Of a stretch of 64,000 nt of DNA, positions 50,532 to 60,700 are shown one piece after another. The notes below the pieces were generated by a model, which was given only the letters and a program-made list of their open reading frames with translations, did not search any database and was not told the DNA's origin. Source of the stretch: Saprospiraceae bacterium (GTDB lineage Bacteria > Bacteroidota > Bacteroidia > Chitinophagales > Saprospiraceae); the NCBI GenBank assembly GCA_016710265.1, contig JADJJL010000003.1, positions 77,001-141,000 on the forward strand. The letters run 5' to 3'. Positions within the stretch are counted from its first letter, which is position 1. Each line of letters begins with the position of its first letter. A program made the position numbers and the translations under genes.

Positions 50532-53500
50532 TTGTTTGGAATATTTAAATATAGCCGTTCTTTGTTTTTTGCATGCTTAATATGTGCGAATAATTTTGTA
50601 CTTTTATCACAATCCATCTCGCTGGATGAACTTCACATAAGAAGGTTAAGTACCCGTGATGGATTGCTCAACAATAATGTGAATATCATTTACCAAGACA
50701 GTAGAGGTTTAATGTGGATGGGAGGAAATGGATTGCAGAGATATGATGGATATAGATTTCAAAATTACCTCAATTCCGCCGATAATATTTTGATCACACA
50801 AATAGTCGATGACAAAGACAATAATATCTATGTGACCAATGGATACAATCAATTACTAAGGTATAATCGTTCATCAAGCAGCTTTAGATTATTTCAGGAT
50901 AGTGTGTTTATAGGAGGCAAAAGTTTGCCATTGATCATCCAGCAAATGCAAAGGGACAAAGCCGGTAATGTCTGGATTTTGCTATATGGTGAACTTGCTG
51001 TTATCAGACCGGGTGATTCTAGCTTGAGTATTGTTTCTGAAAAATGGGGCATGGCAGGTCCCAAACATTATGGACATTCTTTTTTGGAAAATGATACAGA
51101 CTTATGGATGTTGTCTAAGGAAAATGGAATCCTCCGCTACAACATAAAAACCAAAATTCTGTCCTCACGAAAAAGAAACATAGATTTGGAAAATGTATTT
51201 GACTATGAGGTAACCAATGAATCCACTATGACAAGAGATGGGAGAGGAAATCTATGGTTTACAGATTATAAAGTTAGACATTTGATCAGGTATGATCCAA
51301 TTAGTAGGAAAAAGAACTTTTATTATTTTCCGTATCAAAACCTGACAGATGGCAATGAAAATACCTTTATACGAAGTATATATTTGGACAAGAGGGGCAA
51401 TATTTGGGTCGTTCCTGGAGAATATACTGGCTTGGCCAGGTTTGATTATGCAAAAGATAAATTTGAAATTATATATAGTGACAAGTCAAAAGAATACGGT
51501 TTTTACAGTGATATTGTAATTGGTGCTGCAGGTGGATCCTTAATAGAAGACCATCAAGGAAATTTCTGGTGTACTGGTGATGGAATTTTAATGTTTAATC
51601 CAAATGAGCAAAATTTTAGAACCATTTTAACGCAGGACGTCGTTAAAAAAGTTTTTGATAATCCACTTTCCAAACAAGCCATTTCACAAAGTTCACCGAT
51701 GGACTTTGTACAAATGAGCAATGGCAAAATTTATGTGGGATATTATGGAATAGGTATTGTTGAAATGGACAAGAATTTGAGAAATCCAAAATTCATTAAG
51801 TTGCCTAATGGAGTTAGTGAACTAATATGGAAGTTGTTCACACCAGATGGAGAAACATTATATTTTGGTGATCAGAAAAAACAATTGTACAGGTATAATG
51901 TATTAACACGTCAATTTGTAAAATTTTATCAAAAGCAGTATCGACCCGCTCACCTTAGTGCTTCTTTTGTTGAAAGCAGTCGAACTGTTTGGTTAGGATT
52001 TTATAACAATGAAGGATTGCGTAGATTTGATCCGATTACCAAAAAGTTTCAGGAATATAGGAATGTATGTAATTCAGATACTGTTCATAAGACACATATT
52101 TACGACATTGAACCTGAAGGAGAGTGTTATCTTTGGTTGGCTACAAACTTGAGAGGACTTTTGCTCTTTGATAAAGTCAATGGAAAAGTTGTAAAGAGTA
52201 TTTTACCGGAAAACTCATCCGATTTTGTATTAAAAAATACTGTTCATTCCATTGAGAGAATTAATCAAGATACCTTGATCTTGAGTACTCATTCAGGACT
52301 GGTCATTTTGAATACAAAAAATAGTAAAACCAATAAGCTTACAGTCGAAAATGGAATGCCTGAAAACCAATGCTTGAGCAGCGTAACCGAAAGTAATAAA
52401 AACTTTGTTTGGATAAATACTGCTGTCAAAGGTATTTGTAAACTGGATTTATTAAATATGAAAGTGTCACAAATAGAATCAGATCAAGGTAATGTTCTTG
52501 TTTTGGGTAGTTCACCCACTTTTAAATCAGAAAATGGAGAAATTGTTTTTGCTCATAGCAAAGGATTCTCCATCATCAATCAAAGTTATAGCCAACGTAT
52601 GATGCGAGATTCTGTGTACTTTACTTGTTTGATGGTTAACCATGTAATCTTTGACCAGGATTCTTTTTTGCAAATGGCCGATGAACTTAGAATTGATTAT
52701 GCCGATCAGAATATAAAAATTGGCTTTAGCACGCTTAACTATTGGAAGAGTTCTTCCACTGAATATTTGATATTTATATCAGGCATCCATCGCGATTGGG
52801 AATCCCTGGGTAATAAGTCAGAAATAGTGCTCAGAGGACTGGCACCCGGGAGGTATCAATTAAATGTCAAAGCAATAGATAAAAACACTTTGCAGGAAAC
52901 TCCTGTTTCGAAATTTAGAATTTATATTGAGCCACCTTTTTATAGATCCTGGTGGTTTATTGTAACAATTTTTGGTCTTTTCATAAGCATCCTTTACAAA
53001 CTAGTAAAATGGAGACAATCTGAGTTGCTTAAACTGGAACAATTAAAATCATCTCATTACAAACAAGAGCTGGAGGTAGAACAACAAAAAAGGGAAGTAG
53101 ATAAAATTCGACAAGAAATGACAGAAGTGCAACTTTCCGCTTTGAGAAGTCAGATGAATCCCCATTTTATTTTTAACAGCTTGAATTCAATTAACCATTT
53201 TATCATTAAAAATGACATTCATACAGCCAGCGACTATCTCACCAAATTTGCCAAACTGATCAGATTGATTCTTGACAACTCAAAAAATGAAGAAATAAGC
53301 TTGGCTAGAGAAATCGACACACTAAAACTCTACCTTCTGATTGAATCTGTCCGTTTGAACAATAAATTCAGTTATGAAATTAATATAGATAAAAACATTT
53401 ATCCGGAACTAATTCTCGTTACACCTACTACCCTACAACCTTTTGTAGAAAATGCAATTTGGCACGGACTCATGCACCTCCAATCACAGGGTACACTGGT

Positions 53501-53762
53501 CATTGACATCTTAAGTCCAACGGCATCAGAAATTTTAATTACCATAAATGACAATGGGGTGGGAATGGTAAAGTCAAAGGAACTTAATAAAAAGCCTGAC
53601 GAACACCGCAGTCATGGGGTTGATATCACAAAATCTCGAATCATGCAGCACCATCCTAAAAACAGTATTCAGATTGTAGAAAAATTCAATGACAAAGGAG
53701 AGTCAACGGGCACATTGGTAAAGATATTATTAAATTTGCATGTTAAAAAGTATGAAGTTTAA
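50532..53762 (+). CDS. LytS-type sensor histidine kinase with two-component regulator propeller
   Basis: A large membrane kinase with an exported sensor. After a signal peptide (YSRSLFFACLICANNFVLLSQS) come Reg_prop propeller blades (STRDGLLNNNVNIIYQDSRGLMWMGG, DKRGNIWVVPGEYTG, VWLGFYNNEGL). A Y_Y_Y domain (APGRYQLNVKAID), one membrane helix (WWFIVTIFGLFISILYKLV), a coiled coil and a His_kinase domain follow. The phospho-acceptor His is in SQMNPHFIFNSLNSINHF; the ATPase part shows QPFVENAIWHG and NDNGVGM. No ATG lies near the start. TTG 50532 is chosen because the earlier TTG 50499 lies in the promoter. It overlaps the regulator gene at its 3' end. Confidence 0.9.
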   Translation: MFGIFKYSRSLFFACLICANNFVLLSQSISLDELHIRRLSTRDGLLNNNVNIIYQDSRGLMWMGGNGLQRYDGYRFQNYLNSADNILITQIVDDKDNNIYVTNGYNQLLRYNRSSSSFRLFQDSVFIGGKSLPLIIQQMQRDKAGNVWILLYGELAVIRPGDSSLSIVSEKWGMAGPKHYGHSFLENDTDLWMLSKENGILRYNIKTKILSSRKRNIDLENVFDYEVTNESTMTRDGRGNLWFTDYKVRHLIRYDPISRKKNFYYFPYQNLTDGNENTFIRSIYLDKRGNIWVVPGEYTGLARFDYAKDKFEIIYSDKSKEYGFYSDIVIGAAGGSLIEDHQGNFWCTGDGILMFNPNEQNFRTILTQDVVKKVFDNPLSKQAISQSSPMDFVQMSNGKIYVGYYGIGIVEMDKNLRNPKFIKLPNGVSELIWKLFTPDGETLYFGDQKKQLYRYNVLTRQFVKFYQKQYRPAHLSASFVESSRTVWLGFYNNEGLRRFDPITKKFQEYRNVCNSDTVHKTHIYDIEPEGECYLWLATNLRGLLLFDKVNGKVVKSILPENSSDFVLKNTVHSIERINQDTLILSTHSGLVILNTKNSKTNKLTVENGMPENQCLSSVTESNKNFVWINTAVKGICKLDLLNMKVSQIESDQGNVLVLGSSPTFKSENGEIVFAHSKGFSIINQSYSQRMMRDSVYFTCLMVNHVIFDQDSFLQMADELRIDYADQNIKIGFSTLNYWKSSSTEYLIFISGIHRDWESLGNKSEIVLRGLAPGRYQLNVKAIDKNTLQETPVSKFRIYIEPPFYRSWWFIVTIFGLFISILYKLVKWRQSELLKLEQLKSSHYKQELEVEQQKREVDKIRQEMTEVQLSALRSQMNPHFIFNSLNSINHFIIKNDIHTASDYLTKFAKLIRLILDNSKNEEISLAREIDTLKLYLLIESVRLNNKFSYEINIDKNIYPELILVTPTTLQPFVENAIWHGLMHLQSQGTLVIDILSPTASEILITINDNGVGMVKSKELNKKPDEHRSHGVDITKSRIMQHHPKNSIQIVEKFNDKGESTGTLVKILLNLHVKKYEV

Positions 53763-54495
53763 AGCCGTCTTAGTGGATGATGAAGAACACTGTATAAACA
53801 CACTGCAGTGGCAATTGGAGCAATATTTTAGTAATGAAATTGAGATCATTGGCAAATTTTCTAAGCCTTTGGATTCGATGGAAAAGATCTTCATTTTAAA
53901 ACCGGATATTGTATTTACGGATATTCAAATGCCGGAAATGAATGGATTGGAATTGGCAGCACAATTGGAACACATAGTAAAGCATATCATTTTTACCACA
54001 GCTTATGACCAGTTTGCGCTAAAAGCAATCAAACTTAATGCCCTTGACTATCTGATGAAGCCGATAGATAGGGATGAGTTGAGAGCTACCATTGATAAAG
54101 TAAAAAATCTGAGTATCAAAAAAGAACAAGACCAAACCAATGGATCAGAAGAATTTCGCAAATCAAAATTTGTCAATAAAATTGCTCTAAAAAACAGCGA
54201 TGGACTGACATTTATTTCTTTAAATGATATTGTATTTGTGGAAGCAGACAGCGCATACAGTATTTTTCACATGGTCAATCAGAAGAAAATAGTAATTAGT
54301 AAAACTTTAAGTTATGTTGAAGAATTGTTGGATGATCCTGGTTTTTTCAGAGTACATAAAAGTTATATCATCAATTTGGCTTTCGTGGAAAATTACATTA
54401 GAGGCGATGGAGGTGAAATTATTATGAGCAATGGCGTTTCTATAGCATTGAGCAGAAATAAAAAGGACGAATTCTTGAAGATATTTGGACAATAG
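53752..54495 (+). CDS. LytTR-family response regulator (partner of the propeller kinase)
   Basis: A response regulator of about 247 residues. The receiver has the acidic pair in VDDEEHC, the phospho-acceptor Asp in IVFTDIQMPEMNGLE and the Lys in DYLMKPIDRDE. The LytTR DNA-binding domain follows (DIVFVEADSAYSIFHM, GFFRVHKSYIINLAFVENYI, SRNKKDEF). Its start ATG (53752, MKFKAVLVDD) overlaps the 3' end of the kinase gene by 11 bp; an upstream ATG at 53740 is also possible. The tight overlap makes it the cognate partner of the propeller kinase. It is similar throughout to the orphan regulator at 28001. Targets are unknown; neighbouring surface genes are candidates. Confidence 0.93.
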   Translation: MKFKAVLVDDEEHCINTLQWQLEQYFSNEIEIIGKFSKPLDSMEKIFILKPDIVFTDIQMPEMNGLELAAQLEHIVKHIIFTTAYDQFALKAIKLNALDYLMKPIDRDELRATIDKVKNLSIKKEQDQTNGSEEFRKSKFVNKIALKNSDGLTFISLNDIVFVEADSAYSIFHMVNQKKIVISKTLSYVEELLDDPGFFRVHKSYIINLAFVENYIRGDGGEIIMSNGVSIALSRNKKDEFLKIFGQ

Positions 54496-54764
54496 ACGAA
54501 ATATTATTTGAGATTTTTAGGTATTAAGGGTCTTCTTCAAAAGTAGTAGTTGGTTTAGATTTATTTACTGTGAATTTAAATAGCATGCGGAATGTTTGAA
54601 AGTGGAAATAGCTGTCAACCTTGATGGTTAATCCGGAGCAAATTGAACTTATACCAATGTCTTCAGCAAAATCATTTTTAGAAGGTTTTTTAGCTCAGTT
54701 TTATTGATTTACGCACATTACGGGTTAGTACCAACTCTTGAAATATATAAACAAAATTGCCATT

Positions 54765-55454
54765 TCATTCCAAATCTTTTCGTCTATTTCTACTGATAGG
54801 TAGGACTTGGTCGTTTATTAATTTTAGACTATCAGAATTCCAAGATTTAATATAATTCCGATTAACCAAATAACTGCGATGACACTGCACCATGATTTTT
54901 ACATCCAATATTTCAATCAGTTGCTTGAGAGTTTTTCGTATATTCAAAGCCTGTCCTTCTGTTAAATATATATTGACATATACGTGATCTGCTTCGATGT
55001 ATAAAATATTTTGTATATTTAAGTGATGATGAGTTTTACCATCAAAAATATCAATATATGTATTAATTGGATTTTTTGAGAGATAAAGTTGATAGGCGGC
55101 TTCTATCGAAGTCCAAAGCGTTTCTTTCCGGATGGGTTTTGTAAGGTATCCATATGGATTCGTATTAAGGGCTAATTGAAGCGTTCTTTGATCGTATTGT
55201 GAAGATAAATAAATGATTGGAATAGATTCTTGTTGTCCATTTAAATGATTGACCAAATCGATGCCTGAATTTTCACCATACAATCTAATGTCCACCAGAA
55301 TTAAATCCGGTTTACGTAAATTAATCTGCTGCAATGCTTCCTCATAAGAGAGGGCTATTCCCAATACCTCATGGCCAGTTTCAATTAAATACTCGCTGAT
55401 AAGCTCAGCAATAAGAATTTCATCTTCAACAATCAAAATATTTAACTTCCTCAT
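54765..55454 (-). CDS. LytTR-family response regulator (partner of the TPR kinase)
   Basis: A 229-residue response regulator. The receiver shows the acidic pair VEDEILIAELI, the phospho-acceptor Asp in LILVDIRLYGENSGID at about residue 54 and the Lys in GYLTKPIRKE. The helix DTG region reads LIETGHEVLGIA, like the CheY-like receivers paired with HisKA_2 kinases. The C-terminal LytTR domain is shorter than usual (NILYIEADHVYVNIYL, MVQCHRSYLVNRNYIKSW, ISRNRRKDLE). Its ATG overlaps the stop of the upstream kinase gene by 4 bp (ATGA), so the two are translationally coupled. It runs convergently to the kinase/regulator pair at 50.5-54.5 kb. Confidence 0.93.
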   Translation of the reverse strand: MRKLNILIVEDEILIAELISEYLIETGHEVLGIALSYEEALQQINLRKPDLILVDIRLYGENSGIDLVNHLNGQQESIPIIYLSSQYDQRTLQLALNTNPYGYLTKPIRKETLWTSIEAAYQLYLSKNPINTYIDIFDGKTHHHLNIQNILYIEADHVYVNIYLTEGQALNIRKTLKQLIEILDVKIMVQCHRSYLVNRNYIKSWNSDSLKLINDQVLPISRNRRKDLE

Positions 55455-57235
55455 ACAATGGAAATTTTCTTCTCCACAAAAATCATATTAAAATGCACAC
55501 CTTGGTCATTGTACATTTTACTTTCTGCTTGTAATTGGCGAACCATGCTCCTTAACAGGACCAATCCCATTTTAGATTTATTCTTACCTTCGCTACTCTC
55601 TAGAATTCCAGGTCCATTGTCTGAATATTTAAAAATGAACTTATTTTCAAAATTATCCAAACTAATTTTGATCTTTAATTTTTTACCAGCAATTCTAGCA
55701 TACTTCAGTGAGTTTCCAACCAATTCTGAACATATTATACCAATGGGCATGACAGTTTCTAAATTTAATAAGATGGATTTTATCTCTATAAAATAATCGA
55801 ATGCACTTTCGGTATTTTGCAATTCATTATAATGCTTTATCAGATTGTTTAAGTATTCTTTAATTTCAATATTTTCAAAATCCCCGGTGCTATAGAGTTG
55901 TTCGTGTATGAGCGCTATACCCATTATTTTTGCAGAAAGTTCTTCAGCGAATTCTTTCAGCTCGTTTGATTTTGATGGATCTGCCTTAAGAGTGAGCAGA
56001 CTAATGACCAATTGCAAATTATTTTTTACCCGATGATGCACTTCAGACAGTAGAAGCGACTGTTTGTGAAGTGACTGTTGTAAATTATCATTTTGATATT
56101 TTATCACCTTATTCTGGGATTCTATTTCTCTTTTTTTCGATTGAATGATATAAATTAAAATTGCGAGAATGAGTAAAAAACTTCCCATGATGATTAATAC
56201 CCACCTCATGACATTGGATATCTTTTCAAGATAACGGGATTTTTCTTTTTCCTTTTCAATGGCGAATTCAATTGCATTTACAGTGATATTTTCCTGATTT
56301 ACATGCCATTCTGCCTTTTTATCATATTCATTTGCCAATTTAAGGTGATGGTATGCGGAGTCCAATTTCTTTTGCTTTACAAAAATGATGCTTTTGTAGT
56401 CATGGTACCTATTCAATAACAAGTATTGTTTTTTTGTATTTATTTCTGTTAACTGAATATACTTATATGCCGAATCAAGTGCAAATGTGGCCTCTTTATA
56501 TAGTGTTGCTTTAACGTATTTTGCGCATATATTCATGCTCTGTGAAGCAGCTCCATGATAGTCACCATTGTTACTAAAAATTTGAACTGCTTTTTTTAAA
56601 TGGTATACAGATGAATCCAATTGATCTGACAAGATTCCCATCAATAAATGTCCATCGTAAACAGATCGTTGTACATTAAATTTGTTCCCAAAATAAATAG
56701 ATTTGGATGCATATAGTTTTGCGGAATCTCTATTGTCATATATACGATGGTAGGAAGAATATCTTGTACAAAAGACTGCAAATACGGTATCTAAATTTTC
56801 TAAAGTGATTAATTTTCTGGCAACATTCAAATGATATAAACATTCAGTGGGTCTATCAATGGTCTCATAGCATCTTGCAATTGAAATATGTGATAGAGCG
56901 ATAAGGTCATTCAATTTTTCTTTTTCTGAAAGGCGAATGGTATTTTGATAAATTTGTATTGCTTCTTCAAATTTGTTATTTAGTTCCAATGCTTCTGCAC
57001 TTTCGTATTTAATCCAAAGTGTTTTATTACAATTTGTTAATCCTTTTTGTTCTATTATTTGTAAAATGGAATCAGCATAGGTTAAGGCCGCCAATGATTC
57101 GTGACGCTTTATGTATTCTCTTATTTGTTGATAATAGAGGTCTAATTGACTATTTGTACAGTCCTGTGAGGTGGCAATATAGAAACTTGTATAACATAAA
57201 ATGGCTGACAAATATTTAATTAGTAATTTTTTCAT
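55451..57235 (-). CDS. TPR sensor histidine kinase of the HisKA_2 family
   Basis: A 594-residue membrane kinase. A signal peptide (YLSAILCYTSFYIATSQD) is followed by a periplasmic tetratricopeptide-repeat region (about 30-330; ALTYADSILQIIEQ, FEEAIQIYQNTIRLSEKE, SHISIARCYETIDRPTEC). One membrane helix (VLIIMGSFLLILAILIYII, about 345-363) and a coiled coil come next. The HisKA_2 domain has the phospho-acceptor region LLSEVHHRVKNNLQLVISLL at about 395. The ATPase part shows GIICSELVGNSLKYA and KYSDNGPGI. TPR-kinases of this kind pair with LytTR regulators in Bacteroidota. The signal sensed is unknown. Confidence 0.92.
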   Translation of the reverse strand: MKKLLIKYLSAILCYTSFYIATSQDCTNSQLDLYYQQIREYIKRHESLAALTYADSILQIIEQKGLTNCNKTLWIKYESAEALELNNKFEEAIQIYQNTIRLSEKEKLNDLIALSHISIARCYETIDRPTECLYHLNVARKLITLENLDTVFAVFCTRYSSYHRIYDNRDSAKLYASKSIYFGNKFNVQRSVYDGHLLMGILSDQLDSSVYHLKKAVQIFSNNGDYHGAASQSMNICAKYVKATLYKEATFALDSAYKYIQLTEINTKKQYLLLNRYHDYKSIIFVKQKKLDSAYHHLKLANEYDKKAEWHVNQENITVNAIEFAIEKEKEKSRYLEKISNVMRWVLIIMGSFLLILAILIYIIQSKKREIESQNKVIKYQNDNLQQSLHKQSLLLSEVHHRVKNNLQLVISLLTLKADPSKSNELKEFAEELSAKIMGIALIHEQLYSTGDFENIEIKEYLNNLIKHYNELQNTESAFDYFIEIKSILLNLETVMPIGIICSELVGNSLKYARIAGKKLKIKISLDNFENKFIFKYSDNGPGILESSEGKNKSKMGLVLLRSMVRQLQAESKMYNDQGVHFNMIFVEKKISIV

Positions 57236-57722
57236 TCAATTCTTATCACTTTTTTTAGTTTGTCAATCATTATATAATTTAATTTATTGTTTTATTATCC
57301 TTTTCTTTAATGTATTAAGGACGAATGATTATTAATTGAATCCCGAAGATATGATCTTTGATTTAATTCTGATTACAAATTTTTTAGATTTATAATATTT
57401 AGCCTCTATTAATAAAAAATATAAACTTTAAAGCATTGTCCAGGATTTGATAATTTTACTACACTAATTATTTGGACAGAGGTTTGGATAAAATATTATG
57501 GAAAATAAATTACCACTCAGAACATACAGAGCACCACTCAGAACATTTAATGTATTGATTCTATGAAATTGGTGTGTTTTAAACTTATTTTGCATCGCTA
57601 CGAAGTTTTAGTATTCTAAAAAATATTGACCAAACCATTTTGATACTCCAATCTTTCCAAATATGAATTTTAATTTTATTTTGAAGCATGGATCTGCACG
57701 TCCATTCATATTTATACCTATA
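57236..57722. other. Divergent control region before the giant repeat protein
   Basis: About 490 bp between the minus-strand kinase and the plus-strand giant gene. There is no supported ORF. CCACTCAGAACAT occurs twice in a row at about 57512-57550 (ACCACTCAGAACATACAGAG then CACCACTCAGAACATTTAAT), a short direct repeat of 17 bp or so that could bind a regulator. Confidence 0.5.
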
Positions 57723-60700
57723 ATGAATTATTTTAAATTAAAGCAAAATATGCTGAATTCATTTTTTGGATTTCTACTAAGCCTCAGATTTGTTTTGTTG
57801 TTCTTAGTAAGCATCAGTCTAGCACCGGTGCCAGTGTATTCAGCAGACTATTTTTGGGTGGGAGGTACAGGTAGCTGGAACGATCTGACACATTGGGCCA
57901 CAAGTTCAGGAGGAACTACCAAACACACCATCATTCCTAGTGTGCTCGACAATGTAATTTTTGATGTAAATTCTTTTACAGCCGGAGGTCAAATTGTAAC
58001 CTTGAACCAGGAGGCGTTTTGTAAGGATTTCAAGTGGGATGGAGTGACGAACAATCCTACATTTACCGGGGCAGGATTCACTTTAAATGTGGATGGGAAG
58101 TTTTTGGCAATGGGGGCTCCATTTACCTTTAATCACGTCAATGGAAACCTCAACATTGGTGGAGATTTTCTGGTGGATGGGTCCAACATGTCATTTACCA
58201 AGAACAGCGGTAACATGATCATAGGAGGGAAATTTGATATTAAGAACGTCAGCACCATGTTTTTTACCAGATCCGGTACAATTCAGGTCAATGGAGGTGC
58301 CATGAGTTTTACAGATGCGACTTTAAGTTCATTTACAGCCTCCGGGATTACGATTGCCACCGGCAATTTGACTTTTACCAATTCCAAAACAACGGGCAAC
58401 TTTGTCGGAGGTACAGTCAACTTAATTAATGGCGGAATCACAATCCCCTCCTGGAGTGGGGGAAATTTCTCCACATCATCTATCACCATGACGGGTAGTC
58501 TGATCCTGAATGCCTGGACAAGTGGAAGTTTAACAACGGGTAATGTGAATTCCAGCGCTGGTAAAATTTTGTTGGAAGGCTGGAGTTCTGCCAACGGTAT
58601 TTCCATGGGTGCAGTGAACCTGAGCTCAGCTGCCAATGTAGGTGGTTTCGAGTTTAAAAATTCAGTAATGCCTTCTTTTTCATCGAGCTCAATTTCTATA
58701 ACAAATGGTAACCTGACTTTTACGAATTCCAAAACCACGGGAAACTTTATCGGAGGTACAGTCACCTTAAACAATGGTGAGATTTCAATACCCTCCTGGA
58801 ATGGTGGTAATTTCTCCACCTCTTCCATTACTATGACAGGAAGTCTGGTCCTGAATGCCTGGACAAGTGGAAATTTAACAACGGGTAATGTGAATTCCAG
58901 CGCTGGTAAAATATTGATTGAAGATTGGAATGCCGGATTTGTTTCAATGGGCAACGTGACACTTGGTTCAGCTGTTAACGTAGGAGGCTTTGAATTTAAG
59001 AATTCAACCATGACTTCCTTTGGATCCAATAATATTTCAATTACCAATGGTAATCTCACTTTTACAAATTCCAAAACGACAGGTAATTTTACCACGGGTA
59101 CCATTAGTCTTCCAAATGGTGGACTTTCCATTCCAGCCTGGACAGGAGGAAATTTTAGTACCAGCAATGTCTCTTTGAGTGGAAACTTGTCTATTTCCAA
59201 TTGGAGTAGCGGTACTTTAACTATTGGAACAATTTCCAGTGCATCAGGCCAGGTATTGATAGACAATAAAACGGCTGGAAATACAAATATTCTTAACCTG
59301 AATCTTACGAATGGGAATTTTCAATTAACCAATAGCTCAGGTTGGACCATGTCAATCAACAATTCTTATACCAGTTCTATAGTAGGTGGAAATTTTTTAA
59401 TAGAAAATTCACCGATAAATTTCTCAATGGGTTATTATCACAGTTTAACGGTCAATGGGAATTTTTCAATTCTCAATGGTGCTACTACATTTACAAACAA
59501 TTCAACACTTTCTGTAAGAGGAAACTTTACACTCAACAGCGCTTGCACATTTAACCAATCAGATTATGTAATCTTTACTTCAAATACTTTAGGCAAGACC
59601 ATTACTAGCGCAGGTAAACAATTTGCCAATGTACGTTTCAACGGAAGTGGCGGTGAGTGGATTCTCCAAGACAATTTTAAAGTCACAGGAACAACTGAAC
59701 ATTACACAGGAATTTTTCGCTCCAATGGAAAAAGTGTGGACTATGGTGTTGTTTTTAATGGTGATGATTATGGTACAGTCAAGACTTTAGATTACACCGG
59801 AACAGATACTGTTCGCGTCCAATACCAGTATCGCTTAAATCCGAATGCAAGCACCATTTTAACTACGGGAGGGGCGGTGCTTTTATTACAGACATCCGTT
59901 GCGACAGAAATGGTCTTGGAAGGCGGTGGAAAAACTTTTGGAACTCTAGTAATTAATCAACTTAATAATTCCACTAGTGCAAATTATATTTTATTTCAAG
60001 ACAATAACAACATCTTTGGCGATGTAATTGTAAAGATTGCAAACCGCGCATATCTTTATTTTAATAGTTCAAACAACACTTTTGGAAATGTGTCTATCCA
60101 TTACTCAGGAACTACCGTTACCTCGGTCAATGAATCTTTAATCTACGGCACCAATACTTTTGGAAATTTTACCATGACCACAGCTGGCCTGCAACCCCGA
60201 CTATATTGTGACCAAAACAATACCTTAGGAATTGTGAGCCTGCCTCCCGGATCACAATGGCGTATTGCAAACGGCAGGACACAATCTCTTAAAGGGCTTT
60301 TAGCCAATGGAGATTGTCAGCGCATCATTTATATTTACGGTAGTTCGAGTACAGCCACCATCACGGATACCGACGGAGGTACAAATACTTTGGATTTTGT
60401 ACGCTTGGAACGCCTCAACTTTTCTGGTGCAGGTACTACCTGGAATGCTACGAATACCCTGGATGTCACAAGCACGACAGGTATCAACGTAACGCCACCG
60501 GCCACTAAAACTTATTATTGGATCGGAGGCACGGGTAATTGGAATGATCTTACCAAATGGTCGCTCAGTAGTGGAGGCACTGCCGCAGGATGCCTTCCCA
60601 CAAGAGTGGATCATGTGGTATTTGACAATAACTCCTTCCCCGGCAGCAATCAGACCGTCAACCTGAATGTGGCTGCAGAAATCATCAACATGACCTGGAC

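Noticed and set aside
58283..59266. Long minus-strand frame of 327 codons
   Set aside because: It lies antisense to the giant repeat protein and its Leu/Pro/Val-rich repeats simply mirror the sense-strand repeats. There is no start context or domain.
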